NCBI RefSeq assembly: GCF_038397775.1
Contig: NZ_CP151650.1
Coordinates: 2,170,001 to 2,234,000 of the forward strand
Source: Pseudomonas sp. RC10
Lineage (GTDB): Bacteria; Pseudomonadota; Gammaproteobacteria; Pseudomonadales; Pseudomonadaceae
Direction: 5' to 3'
DNA: 64,000 nucleotides
This document shows positions 26,893 through 35,890 of this stretch, in pieces (the first letter of the stretch is position 1; the number at the start of each line of letters is the position of its first letter). Under the pieces are notes generated by a model. The model saw only the letters and a list, made by a program, of their open reading frames with translations. It had not been told where the DNA came from and made no database searches. A program made the translations under genes and the position numbers.

Positions 26893-27816
26893 ATGAGGTT
26901 TAACCGCTTGGACTTAAACCAGTTGGTCGCGCTCGACGCCTTGTTGCGGGAGAAAAGCGTATCGAAAGCGGCAGAGCGGATTTATCTGAGCCAGTCCGCC
27001 ATGAGCAATTCGCTGACCCGACTCCGAGAATATTTTCAAGACGAACTGTTGGTGCCTACGGGCAGAAAGATGGTCATTACATCACTCGGTGAACGCCTGG
27101 CGCCGGAAGTAAAGTCCATTCTAATCAGCATTCAAAAAGTCACGCAGATCCGAGAAACGTTCGATATTTCAGAGGTCGATGCCGAGGTGTCGATCATTGT
27201 GTCCGACTACGTCAGCAGCGTGTTCATGCCGGCCGTGGTGCGGGCTGTGGCGTTGGAAGCCCCGAATGTCAGGATTCGCATGTCGATCCTGAACGGCTCC
27301 TATCTGGACCGCCTCGACCGGGGCGAAGTGGATTTCGTCATTGCCCCGGAGAACTTTACCCATCCCGCCCACCCCACCGAGTTTCTGTTCCAGGACCGTT
27401 TTTGTTGCGTGGCGTGGGACCAGAACGCTGCCATCAAAGCGGGGGTGAAGTTTGAGGATTATCAAAAGCTGGGTCACGTGGTGACGCAAATCGAAGAGGG
27501 GCGTACGGCGTTGTTCGAAGACTGGTTCCTCGCCAAGTATGGAAAGGTCAGACGAATAGAAGTGATTTGTCCGTACTTCAGCTTATTGCCCAGTCTGGTC
27601 GTGGGCACGAACCGTATTGCCACGGTGCATCATGAGTTGGCGAAGTTGTATCAGTCGACATTTCCCATCGCGATACACGAACTTCCGGTCGAGATGCCCA
27701 TCTTCAAAGAGTACATTCAATACCACAAGTCCTTTGGCTCCGATCAGGTCTCCTTGTGGTTTCGCGATTTGTTGCATCGCGTCGCGGCGCAAATGAACAG
27801 TGGCCTCAAACAATAA
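26893..27816 (+). CDS. LysR family regulator, NodD/NahR-like
   Basis: LysR regulator of 307 residues. The start FNRLDLNQLVALDALLREKS followed by SKAAERIYLSQSAMSNSL is typical of the NodD/NahR/SyrM branch, which often senses aromatic inducers. A strong ribosome site, AGGAGAGGGG, precedes ATG 26893. It lies between SMP-30 (divergent) and the extradiol-like VOC gene (convergent) and is the natural candidate regulator for the catabolic genes from 25.7 to 41.5 kb. Confidence 0.9.
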   Translation: MRFNRLDLNQLVALDALLREKSVSKAAERIYLSQSAMSNSLTRLREYFQDELLVPTGRKMVITSLGERLAPEVKSILISIQKVTQIRETFDISEVDAEVSIIVSDYVSSVFMPAVVRAVALEAPNVRIRMSILNGSYLDRLDRGEVDFVIAPENFTHPAHPTEFLFQDRFCCVAWDQNAAIKAGVKFEDYQKLGHVVTQIEEGRTALFEDWFLAKYGKVRRIEVICPYFSLLPSLVVGTNRIATVHHELAKLYQSTFPIAIHELPVEMPIFKEYIQYHKSFGSDQVSLWFRDLLHRVAAQMNSGLKQ

Positions 27817-27838
27817 AAAAGCGATACCAATTCATCGG

Positions 27839-27869
27839 CGCCCGTCTTGCAATTTATGCAAGACGGGCG
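27839..27869. terminator. Strong bidirectional hairpin terminator between lysR and VOC gene
   Basis: Perfect 13-bp stem (27839-27851 with 27857-27869) with loop ATTTA in a convergent gap, 22 bases past the LysR stop and 16 past the VOC stop. It probably serves both genes. Confidence 0.75.
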
Positions 27870-27885
27870 ATTCAAACGCCGTCAG

Positions 27886-28872
27886 TTACTTGCTCTTGAC
27901 GGTGGGCACGCTGCCTTCCAGGTATTTGACGACCCAGCCCGGTTCTTCTTTCAGGAACGGTGGGATGTTGTGCACGTAATGCGCGAAGCCGAACGTCGGT
28001 TCCTCCCAGTCGCGGGGTATCCAGTTATCGTCGACGTAATCGGCGTCCGCGCCATATTCCGCTTCTCCACCTGCCGGGCAGGGCACGTAGTAAAACAGCC
28101 CGGAATCGATGCGGTGGCGACCCAACCCGAAATGGGATTTTTCCCAGCCCTTACGCTCCATGTAATTGGCGCCGACCATCAGTTCGTCGATGTCCTCGAC
28201 GCCGAAGTTGGCGTGATGAAAACGCACTTCCCCGACATTGCCACCGAAGGGCAGATTGGCGTTCAGGAAGAAGATGTTGTGGTGGTTGTTGGCCCCGTCG
28301 GCGCGGGCATAAATGCCGAAAGTGCGTTGGTGGTCCGACAGCCTGAACCCCAGCCGTTCCTTCATGAAAGCGAATGTCTTTTCGTAGTCTTGAACGGCGA
28401 ACACCACGTGCTGGATCACCTTGGGGCGTGCCCGCAGACGCCACTTGCGGTGTTGATTGAGCCGATTGATCCGCCCGGGCGAGTTCAGCGCGTCGGGGGC
28501 CGTCAGTACGGTTTTCCGGGAGTAGACCCGAAGCGCCATCGCCAACCCGCAATCGGTCTGGAAATGCACAGTGCCGTCTGCATCGAACGTGAGGTCCCGG
28601 TCACGCCCCAACTGCTGCGCCAACGCCTCCAGCGACGCCTGTGAGTCCACGCCCCAAATGGTTTCGAGCACGCCGCTGCCAATCACACTGGACGCGGGCA
28701 GCGTCGGGTCGCCCAGCAGTCGAAGGACCACATGGGAACCTTCTTCCAGCCGGAAGAGGCTGGAGTCGGTGTCCTGATGAATGAGCGGCAGGCCGAAGTC
28801 TTCAAAGAAGCGGGTTGATTCGCTCAAATCCTCGACGCCATAGACCAGACTTTCTATTCCGATAATTGCCAT
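27886..28872 (-). CDS. VOC family extradiol-type ring-cleavage dioxygenase
   Basis: Type I extradiol dioxygenase-like protein of 328 residues with two VOC modules (about 1-120 and 150-300). The 2-His-1-carboxylate iron site can be read in the second module: His155 (VIQHVVFAV), His220 (FHHANFGV) and Glu270 (GGEAEYG). It should open a catechol-type ring next to a hydroxyl, or a related substrate. It converges on the NahR-like LysR gene and is divergent from the FAD monooxygenase operon with 483 bases between, so the two ring-attacking steps may share a control region. Confidence 0.82.
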   Translation of the reverse strand: MAIIGIESLVYGVEDLSESTRFFEDFGLPLIHQDTDSSLFRLEEGSHVVLRLLGDPTLPASSVIGSGVLETIWGVDSQASLEALAQQLGRDRDLTFDADGTVHFQTDCGLAMALRVYSRKTVLTAPDALNSPGRINRLNQHRKWRLRARPKVIQHVVFAVQDYEKTFAFMKERLGFRLSDHQRTFGIYARADGANNHHNIFFLNANLPFGGNVGEVRFHHANFGVEDIDELMVGANYMERKGWEKSHFGLGRHRIDSGLFYYVPCPAGGEAEYGADADYVDDNWIPRDWEEPTFGFAHYVHNIPPFLKEEPGWVVKYLEGSVPTVKSK

Positions 28873-29355
28873 TGAATCACCCTCTGAGTGTCGTTTTTAT
28901 TGTGTTCGGGGCGGCCGGACGTTGAACCTGAACGTTCACGGAAACGGGTACTTGCCCGGCATTCGCGCTTGGCGGACGAACCTACGCTTAGGGCTAAACG
29001 ATGAGGAGTGGATTGGATAAATACCTGCCATTCACCCGGCAAATAGCTGTTGAAACGGCCGCCATTGACGACGCATCCACGGGACTGGCGAGAAGCGTGA
29101 ACAAACATTCACGGGGTCAATACGAAGCATTTATACAAGCCATTTATCAGGGGCCGGGCAGCCCGATAGATTGGGCTCACAAATACAAAAAACCGATGGG
29201 CCGATCATCACCGGCTTATCCTGACGTCGGAGCCAGACCTCATGTTTCTACACCCTGATTCGTTGCCCTCAGCTTCTGAAATGCCCCCTGAAATCGACCT
29301 TCACTGGCTGTCAGTGACTCTTCAGCCTGTTGTTGCCGATTAAAAGGATTCAGTC
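28873..29355. other. Divergent intergenic region between VOC dioxygenase and FAD monooxygenase genes
   Basis: 483 bases. Inverted repeats are seen at 29096-29113 (CGTGAA-N6-TTCACG) and 29160-29177 (AGCCC-N8-GGGCT). The 85-codon frame at 29001-29258 has a weak AGGG upstream but no recognisable protein features. The region probably carries two divergent promoters and operators; no clear -35/-10 pair could be fixed. Confidence 0.5.
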
Positions 29356-30489
29356 ATGGGATGCGTCAATAAAGTTCTGATTGTGGGCGGTGGAATCGGT
29401 GGTCTCGCAACGGCCATCGCGATGCGCCAAAAAGGCATCGAAGTGGACCTGGTCGAGATCAAGACCGAGTGGACCGTTTACGGCGTGGGGATCATCCAGC
29501 CGTCCAATGCCCTGCGTGCGTTGTCGAAAATCGGCCTGGCCCAGCGCTGCATCGACAACGGATGGCCGTTCGAAGGCTGGCAGCTCTTTACGCAAGAAGG
29601 CGAGTTGCTCCACTCCGTGCCGACACCCCGCGCTGAAGGCGCCGATTGCCCGCCGAACAACGGGATCACCCGGCCCATCCTCCACGACATGCTGTCGCAG
29701 ACGGCCATCGAGCACGGTGTCCGCGTCGAGTTGGGGACTTCCGTGGAGGCGATCACGCAAACGACCGAATCCGCCCACGTGACCTTCACCGATGGGCGCC
29801 AGGCCCACTACGACCTGGTGGTTGGCGCTGATGGCGTGTACTCGAAAGTTCGCGATCTGATGTTCGGACGCACCGAGCTCAAGTTCGTCGGGCAGGCAGT
29901 GTGGCGCTTCATCACCGAACGTCCGAAGGACATGCGCTGGGGCGGGATTTATTACGGGCATCGCAACAAGGTCGGGCTGGTCCCACTCAGCGAAGAGTTG
30001 ATGTACCTGTTCCTGGTCACCGCCGAGCCGGGCAATCCGCGCAAGCCGCTGGATCAACTGCACACCCTGTTGGGCGAACACTTGCAGGATTATTCCGGCC
30101 TGATCGCTGAGCTGGCCCAGCGTGTGACCGATCCGGCCCAGGTCGTCTACAAGCCGATCGAAGAGCTATTCGTCGAAGGCTCCTGGCATCGTGGTCGCGT
30201 CGTGTTGTTGGGTGACGCGGCCCACGCGTCCAGCCCGCACCTGGCAGCAGGCGCCGCGATGGCGCTGGAAGATGCGGTTTTGTTGGGCGACCTGCTCGAC
30301 GAGCATCAGGACGTTGAAAGCGCCTTGAGCGCTTACGACGTCCGGCGTCAGCCTCGTTGCCGCAACGTCACCGACGCGTGCGGAAAATTGATCGAAGCCG
30401 AACTTCAGCAATGGGCCGGTCAGGCGCCGACCCATGACGCAGGCCAAGTGTTCGGCGAAGCGCTGAGAGACCTCGCGCGCCCGTTTTAA
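29356..30489 (+). CDS. FAD-dependent aromatic monooxygenase (salicylate hydroxylase-like)
   Basis: Group A flavoprotein hydroxylase of 377 residues. FAD/NAD(P)H motifs are VGGGIGGLATAIAM (about 9-22), DLVVGADGVYSKVR (about 150-165) and VLLGDAAHASSPH (about 283-295). AAAAGGATT precedes ATG 29356. It would hydroxylate an aromatic ring at the expense of NAD(P)H and O2, preparing it for extradiol cleavage. It is the first gene of a long plus-strand run that includes C-C hydrolase, BKACE and Rieske enzymes. Confidence 0.87.
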   Translation: MGCVNKVLIVGGGIGGLATAIAMRQKGIEVDLVEIKTEWTVYGVGIIQPSNALRALSKIGLAQRCIDNGWPFEGWQLFTQEGELLHSVPTPRAEGADCPPNNGITRPILHDMLSQTAIEHGVRVELGTSVEAITQTTESAHVTFTDGRQAHYDLVVGADGVYSKVRDLMFGRTELKFVGQAVWRFITERPKDMRWGGIYYGHRNKVGLVPLSEELMYLFLVTAEPGNPRKPLDQLHTLLGEHLQDYSGLIAELAQRVTDPAQVVYKPIEELFVEGSWHRGRVVLLGDAAHASSPHLAAGAAMALEDAVLLGDLLDEHQDVESALSAYDVRRQPRCRNVTDACGKLIEAELQQWAGQAPTHDAGQVFGEALRDLARPF

Positions 30490-30606
30490 GTTCGCATCAG
30501 GGGCACTGTGATCGTTGCACTTCCCGTGTCGCGTATTGATCGCGGCGCGCGGACCTGTGCGCGTCCATGACCGTGCCCACTATTCAGATTGGCTGGAGTT
30601 GTCGAC

Positions 30607-31800
30607 ATGCTTGAATACTTTCCAACGAACTATGTATGGAACCTGGCGACCAATATTTCACTGAATACCGGTGGCCATTTCGGTGAAGTGCACGCTATTT
30701 GTCAGTCGCTCATCGACGTGTCGAAACGGGGCGATGACGAGGGCAGCCTGGCGTTTTACGAAGCCTGGAGCGCTCGCGCCAACACGTTGATCGAGTTGGC
30801 ACAAGAAGACGTGGCGGCGGGGCACTTGTTGAGCGCGGGCACTAAATACGGTCGCGCCTCCAACTATTACCTGACCGCAGAACGCATGTTGTCGCAGGAA
30901 TTCCCGCAGCGTGAGACCGCGTACAAAAAGAGCATTGAGTGTTTTGAAAAGTTCGTGCACTTGAGCCAGGAAAACTGCGAAATCATCGAAGTGCCCTATA
31001 ACGGCAGTTACTTGCCCGCGCTGTTCGTCAAAGCGGAAGGTGTGAACGGCAAGCCTGCGCCGGTGATGGCGCTGTTCAACGGTCTCGACAGTTTCAAAGA
31101 GATGATTTACGGCTCGGGGCTCGCCCAGCAACTGGCTCGTCGCGGCATCTCCAGCATCATCGTCGACCAACCGGGAGCAGGGGGCGCCATTCGCCTGCAC
31201 GGCCACACCGCTGTCATCGAAAGCGAGCTGTGGGCCGGCGCGGTCGTCGATTATCTCGAAACCCGCAGCGACATCGATCCAGCCCTGATCGGCATCTCGG
31301 CCTGGTCCCTCGGCGGCTACTACGCCCCCCGTGCGGCAGCTTTCGAAAAGCGCTTCAAGTTGTGCGTCGCCTGGGGCGCCAATCACAACTGGGGCGAAGT
31401 CCAGAAACAGCGTCAGGCCCGTGAAGGCGCGAACCCCGTGCCGCATTACTGGGAACACGTGCAATGGGTCTGGGGCGAAAACAGCATGGACGCGTTCATG
31501 GCCATGGCCCCTCGGGTGACCCTCAATGGCGTGGTAGACAAGATCACCGTGCCGTTCCTGGTATTGCACGGCAGCAACGACCGCCAGATCAACGTGAAGT
31601 ACGCCCACCAGTCCTACGAGCAAGCGGTCAACAGCCCACGGCGCGAACTGAAGATTTTCACCGAGCGCGAAGGCGGGGTAGAGCATTGCGGTGCGGACAA
31701 CATGTCCAACGCCCGGGACTACCTCGTGGACTGGGTCAGGGACGTGTTCAACGACCTGACGGCTCAGCGCACGCCAGCGCTTCAAGCGAAGGTCGGGTAA
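30607..31800 (+). CDS. Alpha/beta hydrolase, dihydroxypseudooxynicotine hydrolase-like C-C hydrolase
   Basis: About 397 residues: a helical N-terminal domain (1-120) and an alpha/beta hydrolase core. The triad is Ser234 (ISAWSLGG), Asp325 (LHGSNDRQ) and His360 (VEHCG). This architecture recalls 2,6-dihydroxypseudooxynicotine hydrolase, which cuts a carbon-carbon bond beside a keto group, and FrsA-like proteins. ATG 30607 is used, with TGGAG upstream; the frame opens at 30589. In this cluster it probably splits a diketone or ring-cleavage product. It ends 3 bases before the BKACE gene. Confidence 0.82.
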   Translation: MLEYFPTNYVWNLATNISLNTGGHFGEVHAICQSLIDVSKRGDDEGSLAFYEAWSARANTLIELAQEDVAAGHLLSAGTKYGRASNYYLTAERMLSQEFPQRETAYKKSIECFEKFVHLSQENCEIIEVPYNGSYLPALFVKAEGVNGKPAPVMALFNGLDSFKEMIYGSGLAQQLARRGISSIIVDQPGAGGAIRLHGHTAVIESELWAGAVVDYLETRSDIDPALIGISAWSLGGYYAPRAAAFEKRFKLCVAWGANHNWGEVQKQRQAREGANPVPHYWEHVQWVWGENSMDAFMAMAPRVTLNGVVDKITVPFLVLHGSNDRQINVKYAHQSYEQAVNSPRRELKIFTEREGGVEHCGADNMSNARDYLVDWVRDVFNDLTAQRTPALQAKVG

Positions 31801-31803
31801 CCC

Positions 31804-32739
31804 ATGAAAAACATCAAAGGCAAAGTGGTCATCACCTGCGCCGTGACTGGCGGCGTCCACACGCCGAGCATGTCGCCGCATTTGCCGGTGACGGCGCAAC
31901 AGATCGCAGACGCGGCGATCGGTGCCGTGCAGGCGGGCGCGTCCATCGTGCACTTGCATGCCCGTGATCCGTTGACCGGGCGCCCGAGTCAAGACCCGGA
32001 GCTGTTCCGCGAATTCGTCGGCACGATCAAGGCGCAGTGCGACGGCATCATCAACATCACCACCGGCGGCGCGCCGACCATGGGTGTCGACGAGCGTCTG
32101 CAACCCGCGTTGCAGCTGGCGCCGGAGCTGGCGTCGCTGAACATGGGCTCCATGAACTTCGCGCTGTTTCCGATGCTGAACCGCTACAAGGATTTCCAGC
32201 ACGACTGGGAAGCGAAGTACCTGGAAAGCACGCGGGACACGGTGTTCCGCAACACCTTCAAGGACATCGAAAACATCCTGCGTGCCTGTTCGGACCAAGG
32301 CACGCGCTTCGAATTCGAGTGCTACGACACGTCCCATCTCTACAACCTGGCGCACTTCCTGGACCGCAAGCTGGTGACCCCGCCGCTGTTCGTGCAGACG
32401 GTGTTCGGGATTCTCGGCGGCATCGGCCCGCATCCAGACGATGTGGCGCATATGAAGCGCACGGCGGACCGGCTGTTCGGTGACGACTTCGTGTGGTCGG
32501 TGCTGGGGGCCGGTCGTGCACAGATGCCCACCGCTGCCATTTCGGCGGCCAACGGCGGGAACGTCCGGGTCGGTCTCGAAGATTCGCTGTGGGACCAGCA
32601 GGGCCAATTGGCCCGGGAAAACGCGGACCAGGTGCGCCGGGTGCGCAAGATCATCGAAGGCCTGGCCCTCGACGTTGCCACGCCGGAAGAGGCCCGGCAG
32701 TTGCTCGCCCTCAAGGGCGCCAGCCACGTGAATTTCTGA
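31804..32739 (+). CDS. Beta-keto acid cleavage enzyme family (BKACE, DUF849)
   Basis: TIM-barrel zinc enzyme of 311 residues. The Zn ligands of this family are visible as His50 and His52 (IVHLHARDP) and Glu259 (RVGLEDS). Members such as Kce condense a beta-keto acid with acetyl-CoA and release acetoacetate plus a new CoA ester. It starts 3 bases after the C-C hydrolase gene, so the hydrolase product is a likely source of the beta-keto acid. Confidence 0.9.
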   Translation: MKNIKGKVVITCAVTGGVHTPSMSPHLPVTAQQIADAAIGAVQAGASIVHLHARDPLTGRPSQDPELFREFVGTIKAQCDGIINITTGGAPTMGVDERLQPALQLAPELASLNMGSMNFALFPMLNRYKDFQHDWEAKYLESTRDTVFRNTFKDIENILRACSDQGTRFEFECYDTSHLYNLAHFLDRKLVTPPLFVQTVFGILGGIGPHPDDVAHMKRTADRLFGDDFVWSVLGAGRAQMPTAAISAANGGNVRVGLEDSLWDQQGQLARENADQVRRVRKIIEGLALDVATPEEARQLLALKGASHVNF

Positions 32740-32830
32740 CGCTCACGAACCGGAGCGTTTGAAGCGACATTGAAAGCCTGTAGTGCACCACGACGTAGTT
32801 CAGACAACTAAAATAAAAACGGTATCTGCC

Positions 32831-34459
32831 ATGCACCTCATTTATAAGCGTCTTGCCCGTCCGACCCAGATGACGTTGCTGTTCGGCACGTTCTCCATCA
32901 TGGCCCCGTTTGCTTCGGGATTTGAATTCAAGTTCGAAGACACGGGCGTCAAAGGCTATTGGGACAACACCCTCAAGTACAGCACGGCGTACCGGCTGCA
33001 CGACCAGGATCGCTCATTGACGTCCGATGCCAACGCCGATGACGGCGACCGCAACTTCGACAAGGGCATCACCTCCAACCGGGTCGACCTGTTCACCGAG
33101 TTGGGGATGAGCTATCAGGGCTTCGGATTTCGCACCACGGGCGCCGCCTGGTACGACAGCGTTTACAACGGGCGCAACGACAACTCATCCAATACCGTCA
33201 ACCACCTGGGCAGAAACGACGGGTTTGACGACGAGACCGAAAAGCTCGCGGGTCGCAAGGCCGAGCTGCTCGACGCGTTTGTCTACGGCAGCACCGATAT
33301 CGGCGGGCATAACACCTCGTTCCGATTGGGCAAGCACACGTTGTTGTGGGGGCAGAGCCTGCTGTTTCCTACCAACGGTATCGCGTACGGCCAGGCGCCT
33401 ATCGACGTGTCCAAAGCGCTGTCGGTGCCCAATACCCGCGCTGCCGAATTGTTCATGCCGGTCAATCAGCTGTCGATGCAATTCCAGTTCAACGACAGCA
33501 TGAGCATGGCCGCGTTTTATCAGCTGGATTGGGAGCGCACGCGCCTGGCGCCGTCGGGCAGTTTCTTCAGCACGGCGGACATCGTCGGCGATGGCAACAA
33601 GCGAATCATCGTGGGCCAGAACCCTTTCATTGGCGATGCCGACGGCAATATCTCGCTCTATCGCGGCCATCGGCGTGACGCCAGCAAGTCGGGTCAATTC
33701 GGTGTCGCGCTTAACTTCAACCCTGGTCAAGGCGCGACGGAGTACAGCCTGTTTGCCTTGCGCTTCAATAACCGGCTTCCGCAAATCTATGCCTATCAAG
33801 GCAAGAATTTCGGGGCCAACCCTGGCCAGGTGGGTGAGTTCGCGGAAGTGTATTCCGAAGGCGTGAAGATGCTCGGCGCCAGTTTCAGCACCAGCGTCGG
33901 CGAAGCGAACTTCGCGGGTGAAATTTCCACCCGTTACGACATGCCGCTGCGCAAGTTGGGCCCGGTGTTCGTCGACGTTGACGATGACAGCCGCGACCGG
34001 CATGCACTGGGTCGAACCGCCCATGCCCAGTTGTCGACCATCTACCTGGTGCCGCGCACGCCCCTGTGGGAGTCCGCCAGCCTGATCGGTGAAGTGGCGT
34101 GGCACCGGTTGCTGGCCGTGACCAAAAACCGTGAACAGTTCGATGCCAAGGACTTCACCGACAGCGCCACCGGCGTGCGCTTCGTCCTGGAGCCCAGCTA
34201 TTACCAGGCGGCACCGGGGCTGGATCTGTTCGTGCCTGTCGGCATGGGCTACACCCACGGCAAATCCCCGACCGACGCGGCCTTCAACAACTACAACGCC
34301 GATGGTGGCGGCGACATGAGCATCGGCCTGCGCGGCGTCTACGACGGCGTCTGGAACGGCCTGCTCAACTTCACCCATTACTACGGTAGCTCCAACAGTG
34401 CCGACAATGCCTACGGGGACCGGGACTTCATTTCGTTCTCCATTCAGCGGGCGTTCTAA
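32831..34459 (+). CDS. DUF1302 outer-membrane protein
   Basis: About 542 residues with an N-terminal signal region (MTLLFGTFSIMAPFASGFEF around 14-33) and beta-strand-rich sequence ending in a C-terminal Phe (SIQRAF), as in outer-membrane barrels. DUF1302 proteins occur beside DUF1329 genes in clusters for hydrophobic or aromatic substrates. The frame opens at GTG 32783; ATG 32831 is preferred because it begins just before the signal peptide, though its ribosome site is weak. A role in passage of the substrate through the outer membrane is inferred. Confidence 0.85.
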   Translation: MHLIYKRLARPTQMTLLFGTFSIMAPFASGFEFKFEDTGVKGYWDNTLKYSTAYRLHDQDRSLTSDANADDGDRNFDKGITSNRVDLFTELGMSYQGFGFRTTGAAWYDSVYNGRNDNSSNTVNHLGRNDGFDDETEKLAGRKAELLDAFVYGSTDIGGHNTSFRLGKHTLLWGQSLLFPTNGIAYGQAPIDVSKALSVPNTRAAELFMPVNQLSMQFQFNDSMSMAAFYQLDWERTRLAPSGSFFSTADIVGDGNKRIIVGQNPFIGDADGNISLYRGHRRDASKSGQFGVALNFNPGQGATEYSLFALRFNNRLPQIYAYQGKNFGANPGQVGEFAEVYSEGVKMLGASFSTSVGEANFAGEISTRYDMPLRKLGPVFVDVDDDSRDRHALGRTAHAQLSTIYLVPRTPLWESASLIGEVAWHRLLAVTKNREQFDAKDFTDSATGVRFVLEPSYYQAAPGLDLFVPVGMGYTHGKSPTDAAFNNYNADGGGDMSIGLRGVYDGVWNGLLNFTHYYGSSNSADNAYGDRDFISFSIQRAF

Positions 34460-34490
34460 ATCCAGAATGATAAGAACCGAGGATTTTTCC

Positions 34491-35843
34491 ATGAAACTGT
34501 GTTCAGCCTTTGCCATTGGCGTGTTGTGTTCAAGTGTCGGCCTGGCCCACGCCGCCGTCAGCCCTCAGGAAGCCGCCCAGTTGAATACGACGCTGACGCC
34601 GCTGGGCGGAGAGCGCGCCGCGAGTGCGGACGGCAAGATCCCGGCGTGGACCGGTGGGTACACCACGGTCGATCCGAATTACAAATCCGGCGGCAAGCGA
34701 GGCGACCCGTTCGCGGGGGAAAAACCGCTGTTCAGCATCACCGGCAAAAACGCGGCGGACTACAAGGCGAACCTGACCGAAGGCCAGTTGGCGATGCTCG
34801 CCAAGTACCCGGACTATCGCATCGACGTGTACCCGACTCACCGTACGGCCGCTGCGCCGAAATGGGTCTATGAAAACACGCTGCGCAATGCCACCGAGGC
34901 CAAGTTGGTCAAAGACGGTTTTGCGGTGGAAGGGGCCTATGGCGGCACGCCGTTTCCAATCCCGAAAAACGGCAACGAAGCCATGTGGAACCACATGCTG
35001 CGCTGGCAGGGCGAAAGCCTCACGTTCGAGTTCAGCGCCTACAACGGCACGACCTCGGGCCGTACCGTGCTGACCTCGACGAACAATGCCTACTACCAGT
35101 TTCCGTATTACCAGAAGGACGGCCGGGACAGCTTCAACGGTATTTATCGCCAACTGAAACTGGTGCCGACCGCGCCGCCGTTGCAGGCCGGTCAGTCGAT
35201 TCTGGCCATCGACCCGCTGGACCAGATCGCCCAGGGCCGTCCGACCTGGCAGTACCTCACCGGCCAGCGTCGCACCCGCAAGCTGCCCAACGCCGCCTAC
35301 GACACGCCGTCGTTCGTCACCTCCGGGCAGATGAACTTCGACGAGGTGTACATGTTTGAAGGCCCGATGGACCGCTACAAGTGGAAGCTCGTGGGCAAGC
35401 AGGAAGTCTTCGTGCCGTACAACAATAACAAGGCCCTGCAACCGGCCAAGGACGCCGACGTGCTGGGCGAGCATTTCCTCAACCCGGATCACGTGCGTTG
35501 GGAACTGCACCGCGCCTGGATCGTGGAAGCGGAACTCGCGCCCGGCATGCGCCACGTGATGCCGAAACGTCGCTTCTACCTCGACGAAGACACTTGGCAG
35601 GCCATGCTCGCCGACAGCTGGGACGCCAACGGCAAACTGTGGAAAACCGGCTACATGCAGAACGTCGTCCTTCCGGATTTGCCGGGCACCATCAACAGCA
35701 GTTTCGGCGTCTACGACTTGCTGAGCGGCGGCTGGTTCGCCAACAACATCCAGAACGGTTATCAGGACCAGATGACAGTTCATGCTCCCTGGCCCAACTC
35801 GTTTTTCACGGCGGACTCGCTGTCCAGTGAAGGCGTTCGCTGA
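34491..35843 (+). CDS. DUF1329 exported protein
   Basis: About 450 residues with a clear signal peptide (cleavage near VGLAHA/AV) and the DUF1329 start EAAQLNTTLTPLGGERAAS. The fold is related to LolB-type lipid-binding beta proteins, but there is no lipobox Cys here, so it is probably periplasmic or outer-membrane associated. ATG 34491 has GAGGA upstream. It pairs with the DUF1302 gene 31 bases before it. Confidence 0.87.
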   Translation: MKLCSAFAIGVLCSSVGLAHAAVSPQEAAQLNTTLTPLGGERAASADGKIPAWTGGYTTVDPNYKSGGKRGDPFAGEKPLFSITGKNAADYKANLTEGQLAMLAKYPDYRIDVYPTHRTAAAPKWVYENTLRNATEAKLVKDGFAVEGAYGGTPFPIPKNGNEAMWNHMLRWQGESLTFEFSAYNGTTSGRTVLTSTNNAYYQFPYYQKDGRDSFNGIYRQLKLVPTAPPLQAGQSILAIDPLDQIAQGRPTWQYLTGQRRTRKLPNAAYDTPSFVTSGQMNFDEVYMFEGPMDRYKWKLVGKQEVFVPYNNNKALQPAKDADVLGEHFLNPDHVRWELHRAWIVEAELAPGMRHVMPKRRFYLDEDTWQAMLADSWDANGKLWKTGYMQNVVLPDLPGTINSSFGVYDLLSGGWFANNIQNGYQDQMTVHAPWPNSFFTADSLSSEGVR

Positions 35844-35851
35844 GGTCCATC

Positions 35852-35871
35852 CGCGCCGCGCAAGCGGCGCG
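35852..35871 (+). terminator. Intercistronic hairpin with GCAA tetraloop
   Basis: Perfect 8-bp GC stem (35852-35859 with 35864-35871) capped by GCAA, a stable GNRA loop. It lies 8 bases after the DUF1329 stop and 19 before the next start. It probably tunes mRNA stability between operon segments. Confidence 0.5.
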
Positions 35872-35890
35872 AATGACTGGAGTATCTGAC

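Noticed and set aside
29001..29258. 85-codon plus-strand frame in the VOC/FAD monooxygenase gap
   Set aside because: Weak ribosome site, no domain or signal, and it contains the inverted repeats; kept only as a remote possibility.
30658..32727. 689-codon minus-strand frame
   Set aside because: Antisense to the C-C hydrolase and BKACE genes, which have complete catalytic motifs.
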